Shown here: positions 24,541 through 34,138 of the stretch, piece by piece
How positions within the stretch are numbered: position 1 is the first letter of the stretch
Layout: each line of letters opens with the position of its first letter
Source of the DNA: Streptomyces sp. NRRL WC-3742
GTDB lineage: Bacteria > Actinomycetota > Actinomycetes > Streptomycetales > Streptomycetaceae
Assembly: GCF_000720635.1 (NCBI RefSeq)
Contig: NZ_JOCF01000002.1
Location: 62,001-126,000, forward strand
Direction: 5' to 3'
Length of the DNA stretch: 64,000 nt
Notes under the pieces: generated by a model
Told to the model about the DNA's origin: nothing
Seen by the model: only the letters and a program-made list of their open reading frames with translations
The model's database searches: none
Position numbers and translations under genes: made by a program

Positions 24541-26994
24541 ATGACGCAGCCTGCCCACCCGGCGGAAGAGCAGCCGGACGACGCGAACCGCCCGGACGGC
24601 GCCCACCCACTCGGCCTGCTCCCCGGCCGGCGCGGCGGCCTCACCGCCGCCGAGGTGGCCGAGCGCGTCGCGAAGGGCCAGGTCAACGATGTCCCCGTAC
24701 GGTCCAGCCGCTCCGCCAAGGAGATCGTCCGGGCCAACGTCTTCACCCGCTTCAACGCCATCATCGGCATCATGTTCGGGATCATCCTGGTCGTCGGCCC
24801 CATCCAGGACGGCCTCTTCGGCCTGGTCATCGTCGCCAACACCGCGATCGGCATCATCCAGGAGCTGCGCGCCAAGAAGACCCTCGACAGCCTGGCCCTG
24901 ATCGGCGAGGCCAGGCCCCAGGTCCGCCGCGACGGCACCGCCCAGCAGGTCGCCGTCTCCGAGATCGTCCTCGACGACACCGTGCTGCTCGGCATCGGCG
25001 ACAAGGTGATCGTGGACGGCGCCGTCACCGAGGCGGACGGCCTGGAGATCGACGAGTCCCTCCTCACCGGCGAGCCCGACCCCGTCCTCAAGCACCCCGG
25101 CGACCAGGTGATGTCCGGCAGCTTCGTCGTCGCCGGCGCGGGCGCGTTCACCGCCACCAGGGTCGGCCGCGAGGCGTACGCGGCCCAACTGGCCGAGGAG
25201 GCCAGCAAGTTCACCCTGGTGAAGTCGGAGCTGCGCAGCGGCATCGACAGCATCCTGCGCTTCATCACCTACCTGCTGATCCCCACCGCCCTCGGCCTGA
25301 TCATCAGCCAGCTCGCCGTCGAGGGCCGCGACTGGCGCGAGGCGGTGCGCCGCATGGTGGCGGGCATCGTCCCGATGGTCCCCGAGGGCCTGGTGCTGCT
25401 GACCTCCGTGGCCTTCGCGATCGGCGTCATCCGGCTGGGCCGCAAGCAGTGCCTGGTGCAGGAGCTCCCGGCGATCGAGGGCCTGGCCCGGGTGGACACC
25501 GTCTGCCTGGACAAGACCGGCACCCTCACCGAGGGCGGCATGGACGTGATCGACCTGCGGGTGATCTCCGACGGCGAGGCGCCCCCGGTCGAGAAGGACA
25601 CCATCAAGCACGCCCTCGCCGTGATGGCCGGCGCCGACGCCCGCCCCAACCCGTCCATGCAGGCCGTGATCGACAGGTACGGGCGCGGCGACGACGCACC
25701 GGGCGGCAACGGCTGGCGCGTCATCGAGGCCATGCCCTTCTCCTCCGCCCGCAAGTGGAGCGGCGTGCAGCTGCTGGAGCCGCAGGGCGGCGAGGCCAGC
25801 TGGCTGCTCGGCGCCCCGGACGTGCTGCTGCCCGCGGGGCACCCGGCGCTCGCCGAGGTCGACGAGCTGGGCGCGCAGGGCCTGCGGGTGCTGCTGCTGG
25901 GCCGCACCCCCGTGCCCCTGGACTCCCCCGACCCGGCGGCCGGCCTCGCCCCGCTCGCCCTGGTCGTGCTCCAGCAGCGGCTGCGCTCGGACGCCGCCGA
26001 AACGCTGCGCTACTTCGAGGGCCAGCACGTCCGGGCCAAGGTGATCTCCGGCGACGCGGCCGTCTCGGTCGGCGCCGTCGCCGCCCACCTCGGCCTGCCC
26101 GGCGCCGACCAACCGCTGGACGCCCGCACCCTGCCCTCCGAGCCCGGGGCGCTGGCCGACACCGCCGAGCGCACCAGCGTCTTCGGCCGCGTCACCCCGC
26201 AGCAGAAGCGCCAGCTCGTCGGGGCGCTGCAGTCGCGCGGCCACACCGTGGCGATGACCGGCGACGGCGTCAACGACGTGCTCGCCCTCAAGGACGCCGA
26301 CATCGGCGTGGCCATGGGCACCGGCTCGGACGCCACCAAGGCCGTCGCCCAGATCGTGCTGCTCAACGACTCCTTCGCCACCCTGCCCTCGGTGGTCGCC
26401 GAGGGCCGCCGGGTGATCGGCAACATCGAGCGGGTCGCCTCGCTGTTCCTGGTGAAGACGGTCTACTCGGTGCTGCTGGCACTGCTGGTGATCTTCACCC
26501 ACTCGCCGTACCCGTTCCTGCCCCGCCACTCCACGGTGCTCTCCACCCTCACCATCGGCGTGCCGGCCTTCTTCCTCGCCCTCGCCCCGAACAACGAGCG
26601 GGCCCGCACGGGCTTCGTGAAGCGGGTGCTGCGCCTGGCCATCCCCGGCGGGGCGATCGCCGGGACGGGCACGTTCGTCGCCTACGCCCTGGCCCGCACC
26701 GATCACGCGACCGACCTCAAGGCCGACACCAGCGTGGCCACCCTGACGCTGTTCCTGATCGCCATCTGGGTGCTCGCCATCATCGCCCGCCCGTACAGCT
26801 GGTGGCGGCTGCTGCTGATCGGCGCCATGGGCGGCGCCTTCGCCCTGGTGCTGCTGGTCCCGGCCTTCGCCGACTTCTTCCAGCTGCGCCTGGTCGGCTG
26901 GCGCGACCCGTGGACCGGCGTCGCCATCGCCGCCGTCTGCGGCGTGGTCCTGGAGGCCACCTGGGGCTGGATGAGGCGCCGCGGCATGGAGTGA
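24541..26994 (+). CDS. ctpE: P-type cation ATPase, CtpE type
   Basis: The 817-residue product has the phosphorylation motif DKTGTLTEGG at about residue 325, LTGEPDP in the actuator domain, and TGDGVNDVLALKDADIGVAMG at about 575. Eight to ten membrane helices flank these, with VPEGLVLL in helix 4, as in calcium-type pumps. It resembles mycobacterial CtpE, reported to import calcium; ion specificity here is inferred. TAGAGT at about 24528 may be the -10 of a nearly leaderless transcript. Confidence 0.9.
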   Translation: MTQPAHPAEEQPDDANRPDGAHPLGLLPGRRGGLTAAEVAERVAKGQVNDVPVRSSRSAKEIVRANVFTRFNAIIGIMFGIILVVGPIQDGLFGLVIVANTAIGIIQELRAKKTLDSLALIGEARPQVRRDGTAQQVAVSEIVLDDTVLLGIGDKVIVDGAVTEADGLEIDESLLTGEPDPVLKHPGDQVMSGSFVVAGAGAFTATRVGREAYAAQLAEEASKFTLVKSELRSGIDSILRFITYLLIPTALGLIISQLAVEGRDWREAVRRMVAGIVPMVPEGLVLLTSVAFAIGVIRLGRKQCLVQELPAIEGLARVDTVCLDKTGTLTEGGMDVIDLRVISDGEAPPVEKDTIKHALAVMAGADARPNPSMQAVIDRYGRGDDAPGGNGWRVIEAMPFSSARKWSGVQLLEPQGGEASWLLGAPDVLLPAGHPALAEVDELGAQGLRVLLLGRTPVPLDSPDPAAGLAPLALVVLQQRLRSDAAETLRYFEGQHVRAKVISGDAAVSVGAVAAHLGLPGADQPLDARTLPSEPGALADTAERTSVFGRVTPQQKRQLVGALQSRGHTVAMTGDGVNDVLALKDADIGVAMGTGSDATKAVAQIVLLNDSFATLPSVVAEGRRVIGNIERVASLFLVKTVYSVLLALLVIFTHSPYPFLPRHSTVLSTLTIGVPAFFLALAPNNERARTGFVKRVLRLAIPGGAIAGTGTFVAYALARTDHATDLKADTSVATLTLFLIAIWVLAIIARPYSWWRLLLIGAMGGAFALVLLVPAFADFFQLRLVGWRDPWTGVAIAAVCGVVLEATWGWMRRRGME

Positions 26995-27027
26995 GCCCGG
27001 GTCGGACCGCCCGGCACACGCCCTAGC

Positions 27028-27270
27028 ATGGCCCCCATGGCACGCAAAGGTGGGGACCTGGAGGCGTTCGTCGCCTTCCTCGGCGGAGTGCTCGCGGCCG
27101 GAGTCACGGCCATGGCGATGGTGGGGCTCGGCCTGACGCACGGGCCGACGCCCGAGGTGAAGGCGGCGGCGGTGGTGACGCTCGGCGCCGTCTGGCTGAC
27201 CGTCACCACCACCGTCTACCTGCGGCTCAGGCGTCAGCCCTCGAAGTCCCGGGCGGCGGACAGCTCGTAG
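27028..27270 (+). CDS. Small two-helix membrane protein
   Basis: The 80-residue product (or 77 from ATG 27037, MARKGGDL) has two hydrophobic segments (AFLGGVLAAGVTAMAMVGLGL and AAAVVTLGAVWLTVTTTVYL) and a basic tail. TAGCAT at 27026 could be a -10 element with the mRNA nearly leaderless. It follows the ATPase gene by 33 bases and its end overlaps the convergent Hsp90-like gene by 37 bases. Family not recognised. Confidence 0.6.
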   Translation: MAPMARKGGDLEAFVAFLGGVLAAGVTAMAMVGLGLTHGPTPEVKAAAVVTLGAVWLTVTTTVYLRLRRQPSKSRAADSS

Positions 27271-30200
27271 GCCCGGTCCGGCTCGCTGAGCGCCGCCAGC
27301 ACCTCGAAGCGGCGGTGCCACTGGCCCACGGACCAGGCCAGCCCGGCCGCCAGGCCCTCCGGGGTGGCGGCGTGCAGCAGCCCGGGCACCGGCGGCACCT
27401 CGAACTCGTCGTCCTCGTCCTCGGCTTCGGCCAGCTCGGGGTCGTACGGCGGCTCCGGCGCCCCCGCGGCCGGGTCCCAGCGCCAGTCGACGGCCGCCTC
27501 GCCGCCGTCCGGGCCGACCACCAGCAGCTCCTCGTGCTCCTCGTACGCGACGGGGCAGCCGGGCAGCAGCTCCCGCACCGCGGCCGGGACGCGGTGCAGC
27601 ACGCCCTCGGAGAGCACCCGCCCGCCAGCCACCTCGCTGGCCAGCGACACGTGCAGCCGCTCGGCGAGGTCGGCGGCCAGCGCCGGGGCGACGGGCAACA
27701 CCGGGTGGTCGTGCAGGAGTTCGACGAGGTCCGGCGCGTCCGCGACCACGGCCTCGGTGGCGTCGACGACCACCGTACGGTCGGGGCGGCGCCCCGTGGC
27801 CGGGTCCAGCGGCGCCAACGCCCGCACCACGTCCAGCGGTTCGATGCGCTCCCGCTCCACCCGGGCCAACGCGCTGTACAGGCCGTGCAGTTGGCGGTGT
27901 CCGACCTCGGCATCCGGGTCCGTCATCCGGTCCAGCGCCTCGTCGGGCCCGTGCGGCTCGGCGAGCAGCGCGGCCAGCGTGGTGCGCACCCCGAGGGCGT
28001 GCAGGAACTGCTCGTCCAGGCTGGTGCGCGCCTCCTCGTACAGCCCGCGCAGCAGCGGGTCCGCCCCGGCGGCGCGCAGCCCGGCGGGCTCGCGGCCGTC
28101 CAGCACGGGGTGGTCGCGCAGCCACCAGGCGGTGTACGGCGGCAGGTCGGCGTAGGTGCCGTCCGGCAGCAGGGCGCGCACGGGGGTGACCACGGCGTCC
28201 CGGTAGGGCGGGCGGGCGAGGGCGGCCAGTGCCTCGGGCCAGGCGTCGTCGTGGACCAGGTCGAGGTCGCGCACGGCGAGGAGTTCGGCGGCGACGGGCG
28301 GCACGCCGATCGCCTCGTCGGCGTCCAGGGCCTCCAGCACGTCCTCGGCCCATTCGGCGAGCCCGTCCGGGGCCTCGTCGATGAGCCCGGTGAGGCGGCC
28401 GCCGGCGGCGCGGTCGGCGGGGGCGGTGGGGTCCAGGCGCTCCAGGTCGTCCGGGTCGAGGACGACGTCCTCGGCGCGCACCAGCACGAACTCGGTGGGC
28501 ACCCCGGCCGCCGCGAGCACCTCGGGGCCCCAGCGCTCGAGCAGGTCGTCGTCCACCCAGCCGGCGTCGTCCTCGCGGACGATCGCCGCCAACGGGGTTC
28601 CGGGCAGCAGGAGTTCGCCCGCGCAGGCGGGCTCGCCGTCGTCGTCCAGCAGGGCGAGGCGGGCCAGCCAGGGGTGCTCGCCGGGCGCGGGGGCGGCGGC
28701 CTTGACCAGCGACAGGACGGCGTCGGTGAGTTCGAGCGCCGCGTCGAGGTCGTCCTCGGCCAGCTCGCAGGAGCGGGCGACGGCGGCGCGCACCTCGGGA
28801 GTGTCCAGCACCCCGGCGGGGGTGGCGGTGCCGGCGCCGAGCTTGGCCAGCAGCGGGTGCGAAGCCTCCGGGTGGGCCAGGCGCAGGTCGAGCGCGGCGA
28901 GCGCGCCGGCCAGGGACTCGGGGTAGCCGGGGAAGGCCGCCCAGTCGGCGTCCTCGGAGGGCAGCAGGACGCGGCGCGGCCCGGTGACGGTGCGCCCGTC
29001 CGCGAGCGGGACGGGCAGCGCGCCGAGCGCCTCCGGGTCGGCCCCGCCGAGGGCCGCGTACAGGTTGCGCCACCAGGCGGGCTCGCGGTCCAGGCCGCCG
29101 AGCTGGTCGACCACCTCGGCCAGCGGCACCCGGCGCACGTTCAGCACCCGCAGTTCGGTGCGGCGCTCCAGGCCGGCGGGCAGCAGCCCGGGGAAGATCG
29201 GCGCCAGCGCCTCCACGACCGAGCCGTCCGCGCCCTCCAGCAGCGTCGCGTCCTGCGGCCGCAGCGCGGGCGTGCCCTGCTCGACGAGCGCCGGGTGCGG
29301 CAGGAACGGCGTGCCGGGCAGCCGGCCCAGGATCGCGGCGCGCAGCGCGTTGTCCAGCGCGCCCTGCCCGAGCGGGCCCGGCACCAGGCCGAGCGAGCCG
29401 AGGTCGGCGCCCCGGGCGCGCAGCAGGTCGGCGTAGCCGTCGGCGGCACGCTCGGTGAGGAAGTCGGTCAGCGGCCCGGGGGCGACGTGCCGGCGGGTGG
29501 AGTCCAGCGGGTAGGAGGCGATGAGCAGCGCGGGCAGGCCGATCGGCTCGTCGCTGGGGGTGGGCGCGTGCAGCACCGGCGCGATGCCGGGCTCCATCGG
29601 GCTGCCGTCCTCGCGCACCGGCACCGCCCAGGTGACGGTCCAGTACGGGCGGGCGCGCTCCTCGGTGGGGCGGTCGGCGAGCAGGGCGGCGTCCAGGGTG
29701 CCGGAGGCGCCGGCGGTCTGCCACAGGGTGCGGCGCCCGGGCAGGCCCGGCAGGTCGGTGACGGTGACGGTCACCTCGGTGACGCCGTCCGGGCGGGGCT
29801 CGGCGGCGGCGCGGGTGAGGGTGCGGGTGCCCTCGGCGGTCTCCACCACGACCTCGGCGAGGCCGGGCAGGGTGAGCAACAGGGCGTCGTCGATGCCGTC
29901 GAGCAGGCGGCGCGTCAGGTCCTCGGCTGCGGCGTCGCGCAGCGGCAGCACCACCACGGTGTCGTAGCCCTCGGGCGCGGGGCCCTCGGCGGCGAAGGGC
30001 AGCCGCAGCAGCGGCACGTGGCCGTCGCGGCGGCGCAGCTCGTCGGCCAGCGCGGGCTGCGCCTCGGCCAGCGCCCGGGCCTCGCCGAGGGACCAGCGCA
30101 CCCCGCCGACGGAGCCGAGCACGGCGGGCTCGTCGGTGACGGCGAGGACGGCGGCGAAGCCGACGCCGAAGCGGCCCACAGTGGGGGTCTCGCCGCGCTT

Positions 30201-30536
30201 GGAGGAGGCGCGCAGGGTGGAGAGGGACTCGACGGCGGCGGCGTCCAGCGGGGCGCCGGTGTTGGCGGCGGCGAGCACGCCGTCGGCCAGGGTCAGCCGC
30301 AGCCGCCCGGGGCCGTGCCCGGCTCGAAGGGCCGCGTCGGCCGCGTTCTGCGCCAACTCGACGACCAGGCGGTCGCGGTAGCCGCCGAGCGCCAGTTCCT
30401 CCTCGGCGTTGGCGTCCTCCCGGAACCGGGCCGGGGAGGCGGCCCAGGCGTCCAGCACGCGCCGGCGCAGCGCGGCCGTCCCGAACGGGTCCGCGAGGTG
30501 CTCGTCCGTGCTGCTGCCGATGATCCGAGGTTCCAC
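27234..30536 (-). CDS. Large Hsp90/sacsin-like ATP-binding protein
   Basis: The 1100-residue product starts with a GHKL ATPase domain: ELAQNAADA (N-box, binds Mg-ATP) at about residue 55 and GRFGVGFAAVLAVTD at about 120, as in Hsp90 and sacsin. The remaining 850 residues are acidic, Leu/Ala/Asp-rich and contain no other motif I recognise. GTG 30536 was chosen because the N-terminal DPFGTAALRRRVLDAWAASPARFREDANAEE block is the conserved start of this actinobacterial family and CAGG precedes it. It probably is an unusual chaperone; no client is known. Confidence 0.85.
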   Translation of the reverse strand: MEPRIIGSSTDEHLADPFGTAALRRRVLDAWAASPARFREDANAEEELALGGYRDRLVVELAQNAADAALRAGHGPGRLRLTLADGVLAAANTGAPLDAAAVESLSTLRASSKRGETPTVGRFGVGFAAVLAVTDEPAVLGSVGGVRWSLGEARALAEAQPALADELRRRDGHVPLLRLPFAAEGPAPEGYDTVVVLPLRDAAAEDLTRRLLDGIDDALLLTLPGLAEVVVETAEGTRTLTRAAAEPRPDGVTEVTVTVTDLPGLPGRRTLWQTAGASGTLDAALLADRPTEERARPYWTVTWAVPVREDGSPMEPGIAPVLHAPTPSDEPIGLPALLIASYPLDSTRRHVAPGPLTDFLTERAADGYADLLRARGADLGSLGLVPGPLGQGALDNALRAAILGRLPGTPFLPHPALVEQGTPALRPQDATLLEGADGSVVEALAPIFPGLLPAGLERRTELRVLNVRRVPLAEVVDQLGGLDREPAWWRNLYAALGGADPEALGALPVPLADGRTVTGPRRVLLPSEDADWAAFPGYPESLAGALAALDLRLAHPEASHPLLAKLGAGTATPAGVLDTPEVRAAVARSCELAEDDLDAALELTDAVLSLVKAAAPAPGEHPWLARLALLDDDGEPACAGELLLPGTPLAAIVREDDAGWVDDDLLERWGPEVLAAAGVPTEFVLVRAEDVVLDPDDLERLDPTAPADRAAGGRLTGLIDEAPDGLAEWAEDVLEALDADEAIGVPPVAAELLAVRDLDLVHDDAWPEALAALARPPYRDAVVTPVRALLPDGTYADLPPYTAWWLRDHPVLDGREPAGLRAAGADPLLRGLYEEARTSLDEQFLHALGVRTTLAALLAEPHGPDEALDRMTDPDAEVGHRQLHGLYSALARVERERIEPLDVVRALAPLDPATGRRPDRTVVVDATEAVVADAPDLVELLHDHPVLPVAPALAADLAERLHVSLASEVAGGRVLSEGVLHRVPAAVRELLPGCPVAYEEHEELLVVGPDGGEAAVDWRWDPAAGAPEPPYDPELAEAEDEDDEFEVPPVPGLLHAATPEGLAAGLAWSVGQWHRRFEVLAALSEPDRAYELSAARDFEG

Positions 30537-30625
30537 GGGACCTGCCGCCTTCCGCCGCCCTGTACGTCGTAGGGCATTCTTCCCTGCCCCACTGACTGCT
30601 CCCGACCACACGCCTCCCGGAACGG

Positions 30626-30664
30626 CGACGGCCCGCCCCACCGCTCGGGCGGGGCGGGCCGTCG
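30626..30664 (-). terminator. Hairpin after DUF3027 gene
   Basis: Arms 30626-30639 and 30651-30664 (CGACGGCCCGCCCC / GGGGCGGGCCGTCG) are exact inverted complements, 8 bases after the DUF3027 stop on the minus strand and upstream of the Hsp90-like gene. Confidence 0.8.
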
Positions 30665-30671
30665 GCGCGCG

Positions 30672-31565
30672 TCAGGAGTGGCCGAGCTCCTCGGCCGGGG
30701 CGTCCGGCTCGACGGAGCCGGAGGTGCGGTCGGGGTGGAGCTGCAGCGGCTCGACGACCAACTCGTCGAGGATCAGCTCGGACGGCGCCGGCGGGGCCGG
30801 GATGACGGCGGCCTCGGAGTGCCCGCCGCAGCCGTACGCGAAGGAGACGATCTGCCCGTCGGCCGGGCCGAACTCGTTGCCGCACACGCCGAATGCCTGG
30901 CCGAGCGAGCCGCCGATCGGCACCAGGAAGCCGCAGCTGCCGCAGGACGCGGGCGCGGCCTGCGCCATCGGCGTCTGCGGACCGTGGGTCTTCTCCCAGC
31001 GCTCGGCGGCCAGGTGCATGCCCAGGCGGGAGAGCACCCGGCTGCGGCCCATGCCGAGCTCCTCGGCGACGGCGTTGATCCGGGCGCGGGCGGGGGCGGG
31101 CTGGACGTGCGGGTCGGTGACGACCACGTCCTCCTCGGCCACCAGCGCGACCACCGAGTTCGGCGCCGGCTCGTCCTCGCCGGTCCAGCCGGGCTCGAGG
31201 CGCGCGTCGTCCGCACCGGTGGGCAGCAGGTCGCCGGGGCCCATGTCGCCCGGGCGCAGCCGCTCGCTCCACGGCACCCACTCGGGAGCGAGGACGGCGT
31301 CGTCGCCCGGCAGCAGCACGACCTCGTCGAGGGTGATGTTCTTGGCGCGCGGGGCGCGGGCGACGGTGACCGCCCAGTGCCAGCCGCGGTAGGCGGCGTC
31401 CAGGCACTCGAAGGTGTGGGTGACGACGCGGTCGGCGTCCGCCTGGACACCGAGATGTTTGCCGACGGCCTCGGCTCCGACGGCCTCCTCGGCTGCCTGG
31501 CGGGCGAGTTCGACGGCCTCGGCACAGAGCCGGTCGGGGGTACGGCTTCGCATCGCAGCACTCAC
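30672..31565 (-). CDS. DUF3027 protein
   Basis: The 297-residue product (GTG 31565; ATG 31553 also possible) matches the actinobacterial DUF3027 family: YRGWHWAVTVARAPRAKNITLDEVVLLPG in the middle, RINAVAEELGMGRSRVLSRLG, and a Cys-rich part (CGSCGF...VCGNEFGPADG...YGCGGHSE) likely to bind zinc. Function unknown. It is divergent from the MFS gene that follows. Confidence 0.85.
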   Translation of the reverse strand: MSAAMRSRTPDRLCAEAVELARQAAEEAVGAEAVGKHLGVQADADRVVTHTFECLDAAYRGWHWAVTVARAPRAKNITLDEVVLLPGDDAVLAPEWVPWSERLRPGDMGPGDLLPTGADDARLEPGWTGEDEPAPNSVVALVAEEDVVVTDPHVQPAPARARINAVAEELGMGRSRVLSRLGMHLAAERWEKTHGPQTPMAQAAPASCGSCGFLVPIGGSLGQAFGVCGNEFGPADGQIVSFAYGCGGHSEAAVIPAPPAPSELILDELVVEPLQLHPDRTSGSVEPDAPAEELGHS

Positions 31566-31853
31566 GGCGTCGATTCTCTCCCAGTTCTTCTGTCGCCCAC
31601 GGCGTGTTTGCCTGTTCCGTCGCGGCTGGTTGGTCCCTGGTCCATTCTGCGTGACCCGAGCCCGCCGCGGTACCGGCCGCGCCGCTCGCTCGGACCGGCC
31701 GGGCCCCCGACGCCCGACGGGGGCGGACCTTGGGCAGGCTACCCGCCGGTCGGCGCCCGGGCACAGTCCGGGGCGCACGCGGGCGCTCCGGCAGCCGCGC
31801 CGAGGGGTCCGCGATCCCGCGTCACCACGGTCATTCTGGGGCAGGATGGGCTT

Positions 31854-33488
31854 GTGGCGGACGTGAACCCGTCGCAGCACGCACTGCGCGCCTCGCAGGC
31901 CGGCGGCCCCGACGAGGCGGACGCCGTGCCGCGACCGCAGGGCCCGGTCCTCGCAGCGGGCGAACCGCAGCCGGAGGACGGAACCGCGACGCCCGCAGCG
32001 CCCGCAACGCCCGCCGAGCGCGCGCAGCCCGCGCAGCCCGTCGACCTCACCGAGCACGAACCCCAGGACCACCCGGAGGACGAGCACCCGGAGGACGAGT
32101 ATCCGGAGGAGGGCGAGGAGCCCCGCCGCCACTTCCTGATCCGCACCGCCTCCGCCGCCGGCGCCCGCACCGGCAAGGTGGTCCACGGCACCGGCCGCCG
32201 CATCCGCCGCGCCACCTCCGCCGAGGGCGCGGGCGAGTCGGGCCTCGCGAAGCTGATCGAGCTGCACGCGCTGAACTCCTTCGGCGACATGCTGATCACC
32301 ATCGCCCTCGCCTCGACGATCTTCTTCTCCGTCCCCACCGGCGAGGCCCGCGGCCGCGTCGCCCTCTACCTGCTGATCACCATGGCCCCCTTCGCGCTGC
32401 TGGCCCCGGTGATCGGCCCGCTGCTGGACCGGCTCCCCCACGGCCGCCGCGCCGCGATGGCGATGGCGATGCTGGCCCGCGCCGTCCTCGCCTGGACGAT
32501 GGCCGGGGTGATCTCCGGCGGCGGCCTGGCGCTGTACCCGGAGGCGCTGGGCGTGCTGGTGGCGTCCAAGGCGTACGGGGTGGTGCGCAGCGTGGTGGTG
32601 CCCCGGCTGCTGCCGAGCCGGCTGTCCCTGGTGAAGGCCAACTCCCGGGTGACCCTGGCCGGGCTGCTGGCCACGGGCGTGGCGGCCGCGGTCGGCGGGC
32701 TGCTGCACCTGATCGGGCCGGGCTGGCCGCTGCGCGGCGCGTTCCTGGTGTTCGTGATCGGCACCCTGATGGCCTTCCACCTGCCGCACGAGGTCGACTC
32801 GGCCAAGGGCGAGCAGCGGGCCGTGCTGCACGCCGAGGTGCACGGCGAGGGCCCGCACCTGATCCCCCACCGCCCCGAGCCGGTGAAGGCGTCGCTGCGC
32901 ACGGTCGGCCCCTCGGTGGTGCTGGCGCTGCGGGCGATGGCGGCGATGAAGTGGCTGGTCGGCTTCCTGGTGATGTTCCTGGCGTTCCTGCTGCGCACCG
33001 ATCCGATCGGCGGGCTGCGCCCGACGCTGGCACTGGGCCTGGTGGCGCTGGCGGCGGGGACGGGCAACGCGCTGGGCTCGGTGCTGGGCTCGTGGCTGCG
33101 CACCCGGGGGCCTGAGGCGACGGTCACCGTGATGCTGCTGGTGGCGACGTGCGTGACGGTCGCGACGGCGCTCTGGTACGGCGTGGTGACGGTGCCCCTG
33201 GTGGCGGCCACGGCCGGGATGGCGGCCTCGCTGGGCAAGCTGGCACTGGACGCGCTGATCCAGCGGGACGTCCCGGAGGCGGTGCGGACCTCGGCGTTCG
33301 CCCGTTCGGAGACGCTGATGCAGCTGTCCTGGGTCGCGGGCGGCGCGGTGGGCATCCTGCTACCGCTGAACGGCGTGCTGGGCCTGTCGGTGGCCGCCTC
33401 GGTGGTCGCCGTGGCGCTGCTGTGGACGGTGCGCTCGCTGCTGCGCACGGGCGTGCGCCGACGCCCCGCCGCGCCCAGGGTGGCCTAG
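31854..33488 (+). CDS. MFS transporter with acidic N-terminal extension
   Basis: GTG 31854 gives 544 residues. The first 90 are hydrophilic with repeated acidic units (DHPEDEHPEDEYPEEGEEP), then about 12 membrane helices follow (ELHALNSFGDMLITIALAS, LLAPVIGPLLDRLPHGRRAAM). This family is conserved in streptomycetes; the substrate is unknown. CAGGAT at about 31842 could be a -10 with the mRNA leaderless. A hairpin follows the stop. Confidence 0.87.
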   Translation: MADVNPSQHALRASQAGGPDEADAVPRPQGPVLAAGEPQPEDGTATPAAPATPAERAQPAQPVDLTEHEPQDHPEDEHPEDEYPEEGEEPRRHFLIRTASAAGARTGKVVHGTGRRIRRATSAEGAGESGLAKLIELHALNSFGDMLITIALASTIFFSVPTGEARGRVALYLLITMAPFALLAPVIGPLLDRLPHGRRAAMAMAMLARAVLAWTMAGVISGGGLALYPEALGVLVASKAYGVVRSVVVPRLLPSRLSLVKANSRVTLAGLLATGVAAAVGGLLHLIGPGWPLRGAFLVFVIGTLMAFHLPHEVDSAKGEQRAVLHAEVHGEGPHLIPHRPEPVKASLRTVGPSVVLALRAMAAMKWLVGFLVMFLAFLLRTDPIGGLRPTLALGLVALAAGTGNALGSVLGSWLRTRGPEATVTVMLLVATCVTVATALWYGVVTVPLVAATAGMAASLGKLALDALIQRDVPEAVRTSAFARSETLMQLSWVAGGAVGILLPLNGVLGLSVAASVVAVALLWTVRSLLRTGVRRRPAAPRVA

Positions 33489-33493
33489 TAGGC

Positions 33494-33518
33494 CGTGTCG
33501 TTCGGCTCGAACGACACG
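33494..33518 (+). terminator. Hairpin after MFS gene
   Basis: CGTGTCGTTCG and CGAACGACACG form a perfect 11-bp stem with a GCT loop, six bases after the MFS stop. Confidence 0.8.
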
Positions 33519-33597
33519 CCCCGGGCCCGTGACGGGCAACACGCGGTGTCCGACCCCCGCGTAGCGTGATCGGCCGGGCCCGGTAGATTCTGATCCC

Positions 33598-34128
33598 ATG
33601 AGCCTCGATTCCCGCCTCCTCGCCGCCCTCGGCGCCGTCGTCGTGGTCGGCGCCGCCACGGTCGGCGGGTCCGTCGCCTTCGCCTCCGACCAGACGGCGC
33701 ACAGCGACCACCGCGTCACGGTGACGGTCGGCCGCAACTCGTCGGTCCACGACCCGTTCTGCTTCAACGACGGCCAGCCGCTGTCGCAGGCGGACCTGCG
33801 CACGTGCTCGGCGGACGCCAAGGCGGCCTTCGCGAAAAACAAGCTGCCGTCCCTGGACGTGCGGCTGAACGACCGCATCGGCGTCGGCGTGACCCCCACG
33901 GTCTCCGACACGGGCTGGATGGCCTCCAGCAACGGCGGCGCCGAGAGCGCCGGCGGGGAGTTCCCGCTGATGAACTACGCCAAGAAGGTGACCTTCTCGG
34001 GCCTGCAGCCGGCGACCTCCGTGCTGAACGCCTCCGGCAAGACGATCGTCAGCGTGCAGGAGGGCAGCTCCAACGGCAAGGACCTGGTCGCCCTCTGGTA
34101 CTTCGTGCTGAACACCAAGGAGGACTGA
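33598..34128 (+). CDS. DUF2771-like secreted or membrane-anchored protein
   Basis: The 176-residue product has an N-terminal hydrophobic segment (LLAALGAVVVVGAATVGGSVAFA), probably a signal sequence or anchor, then an extracellular domain with two Cys (HDPFCFNDGQPL, LRTCSADAK) that could form a disulfide, and ALWYFVLNTKED at the end. It resembles DUF2771 proteins found beside futalosine hydrolase genes. It is 10 bases upstream of mqnB, so the three genes may be cotranscribed. Confidence 0.75.
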   Translation: MSLDSRLLAALGAVVVVGAATVGGSVAFASDQTAHSDHRVTVTVGRNSSVHDPFCFNDGQPLSQADLRTCSADAKAAFAKNKLPSLDVRLNDRIGVGVTPTVSDTGWMASSNGGAESAGGEFPLMNYAKKVTFSGLQPATSVLNASGKTIVSVQEGSSNGKDLVALWYFVLNTKED

Positions 34129-34138
34129 CGGTCCCGCG

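Noticed and set aside
24448..31764. 2438-codon open frame on the minus strand
   Set aside because: It runs across a P-type ATPase, a Hsp90-like gene and DUF3027 in wrong frames, with low-complexity translation; a GC artefact.
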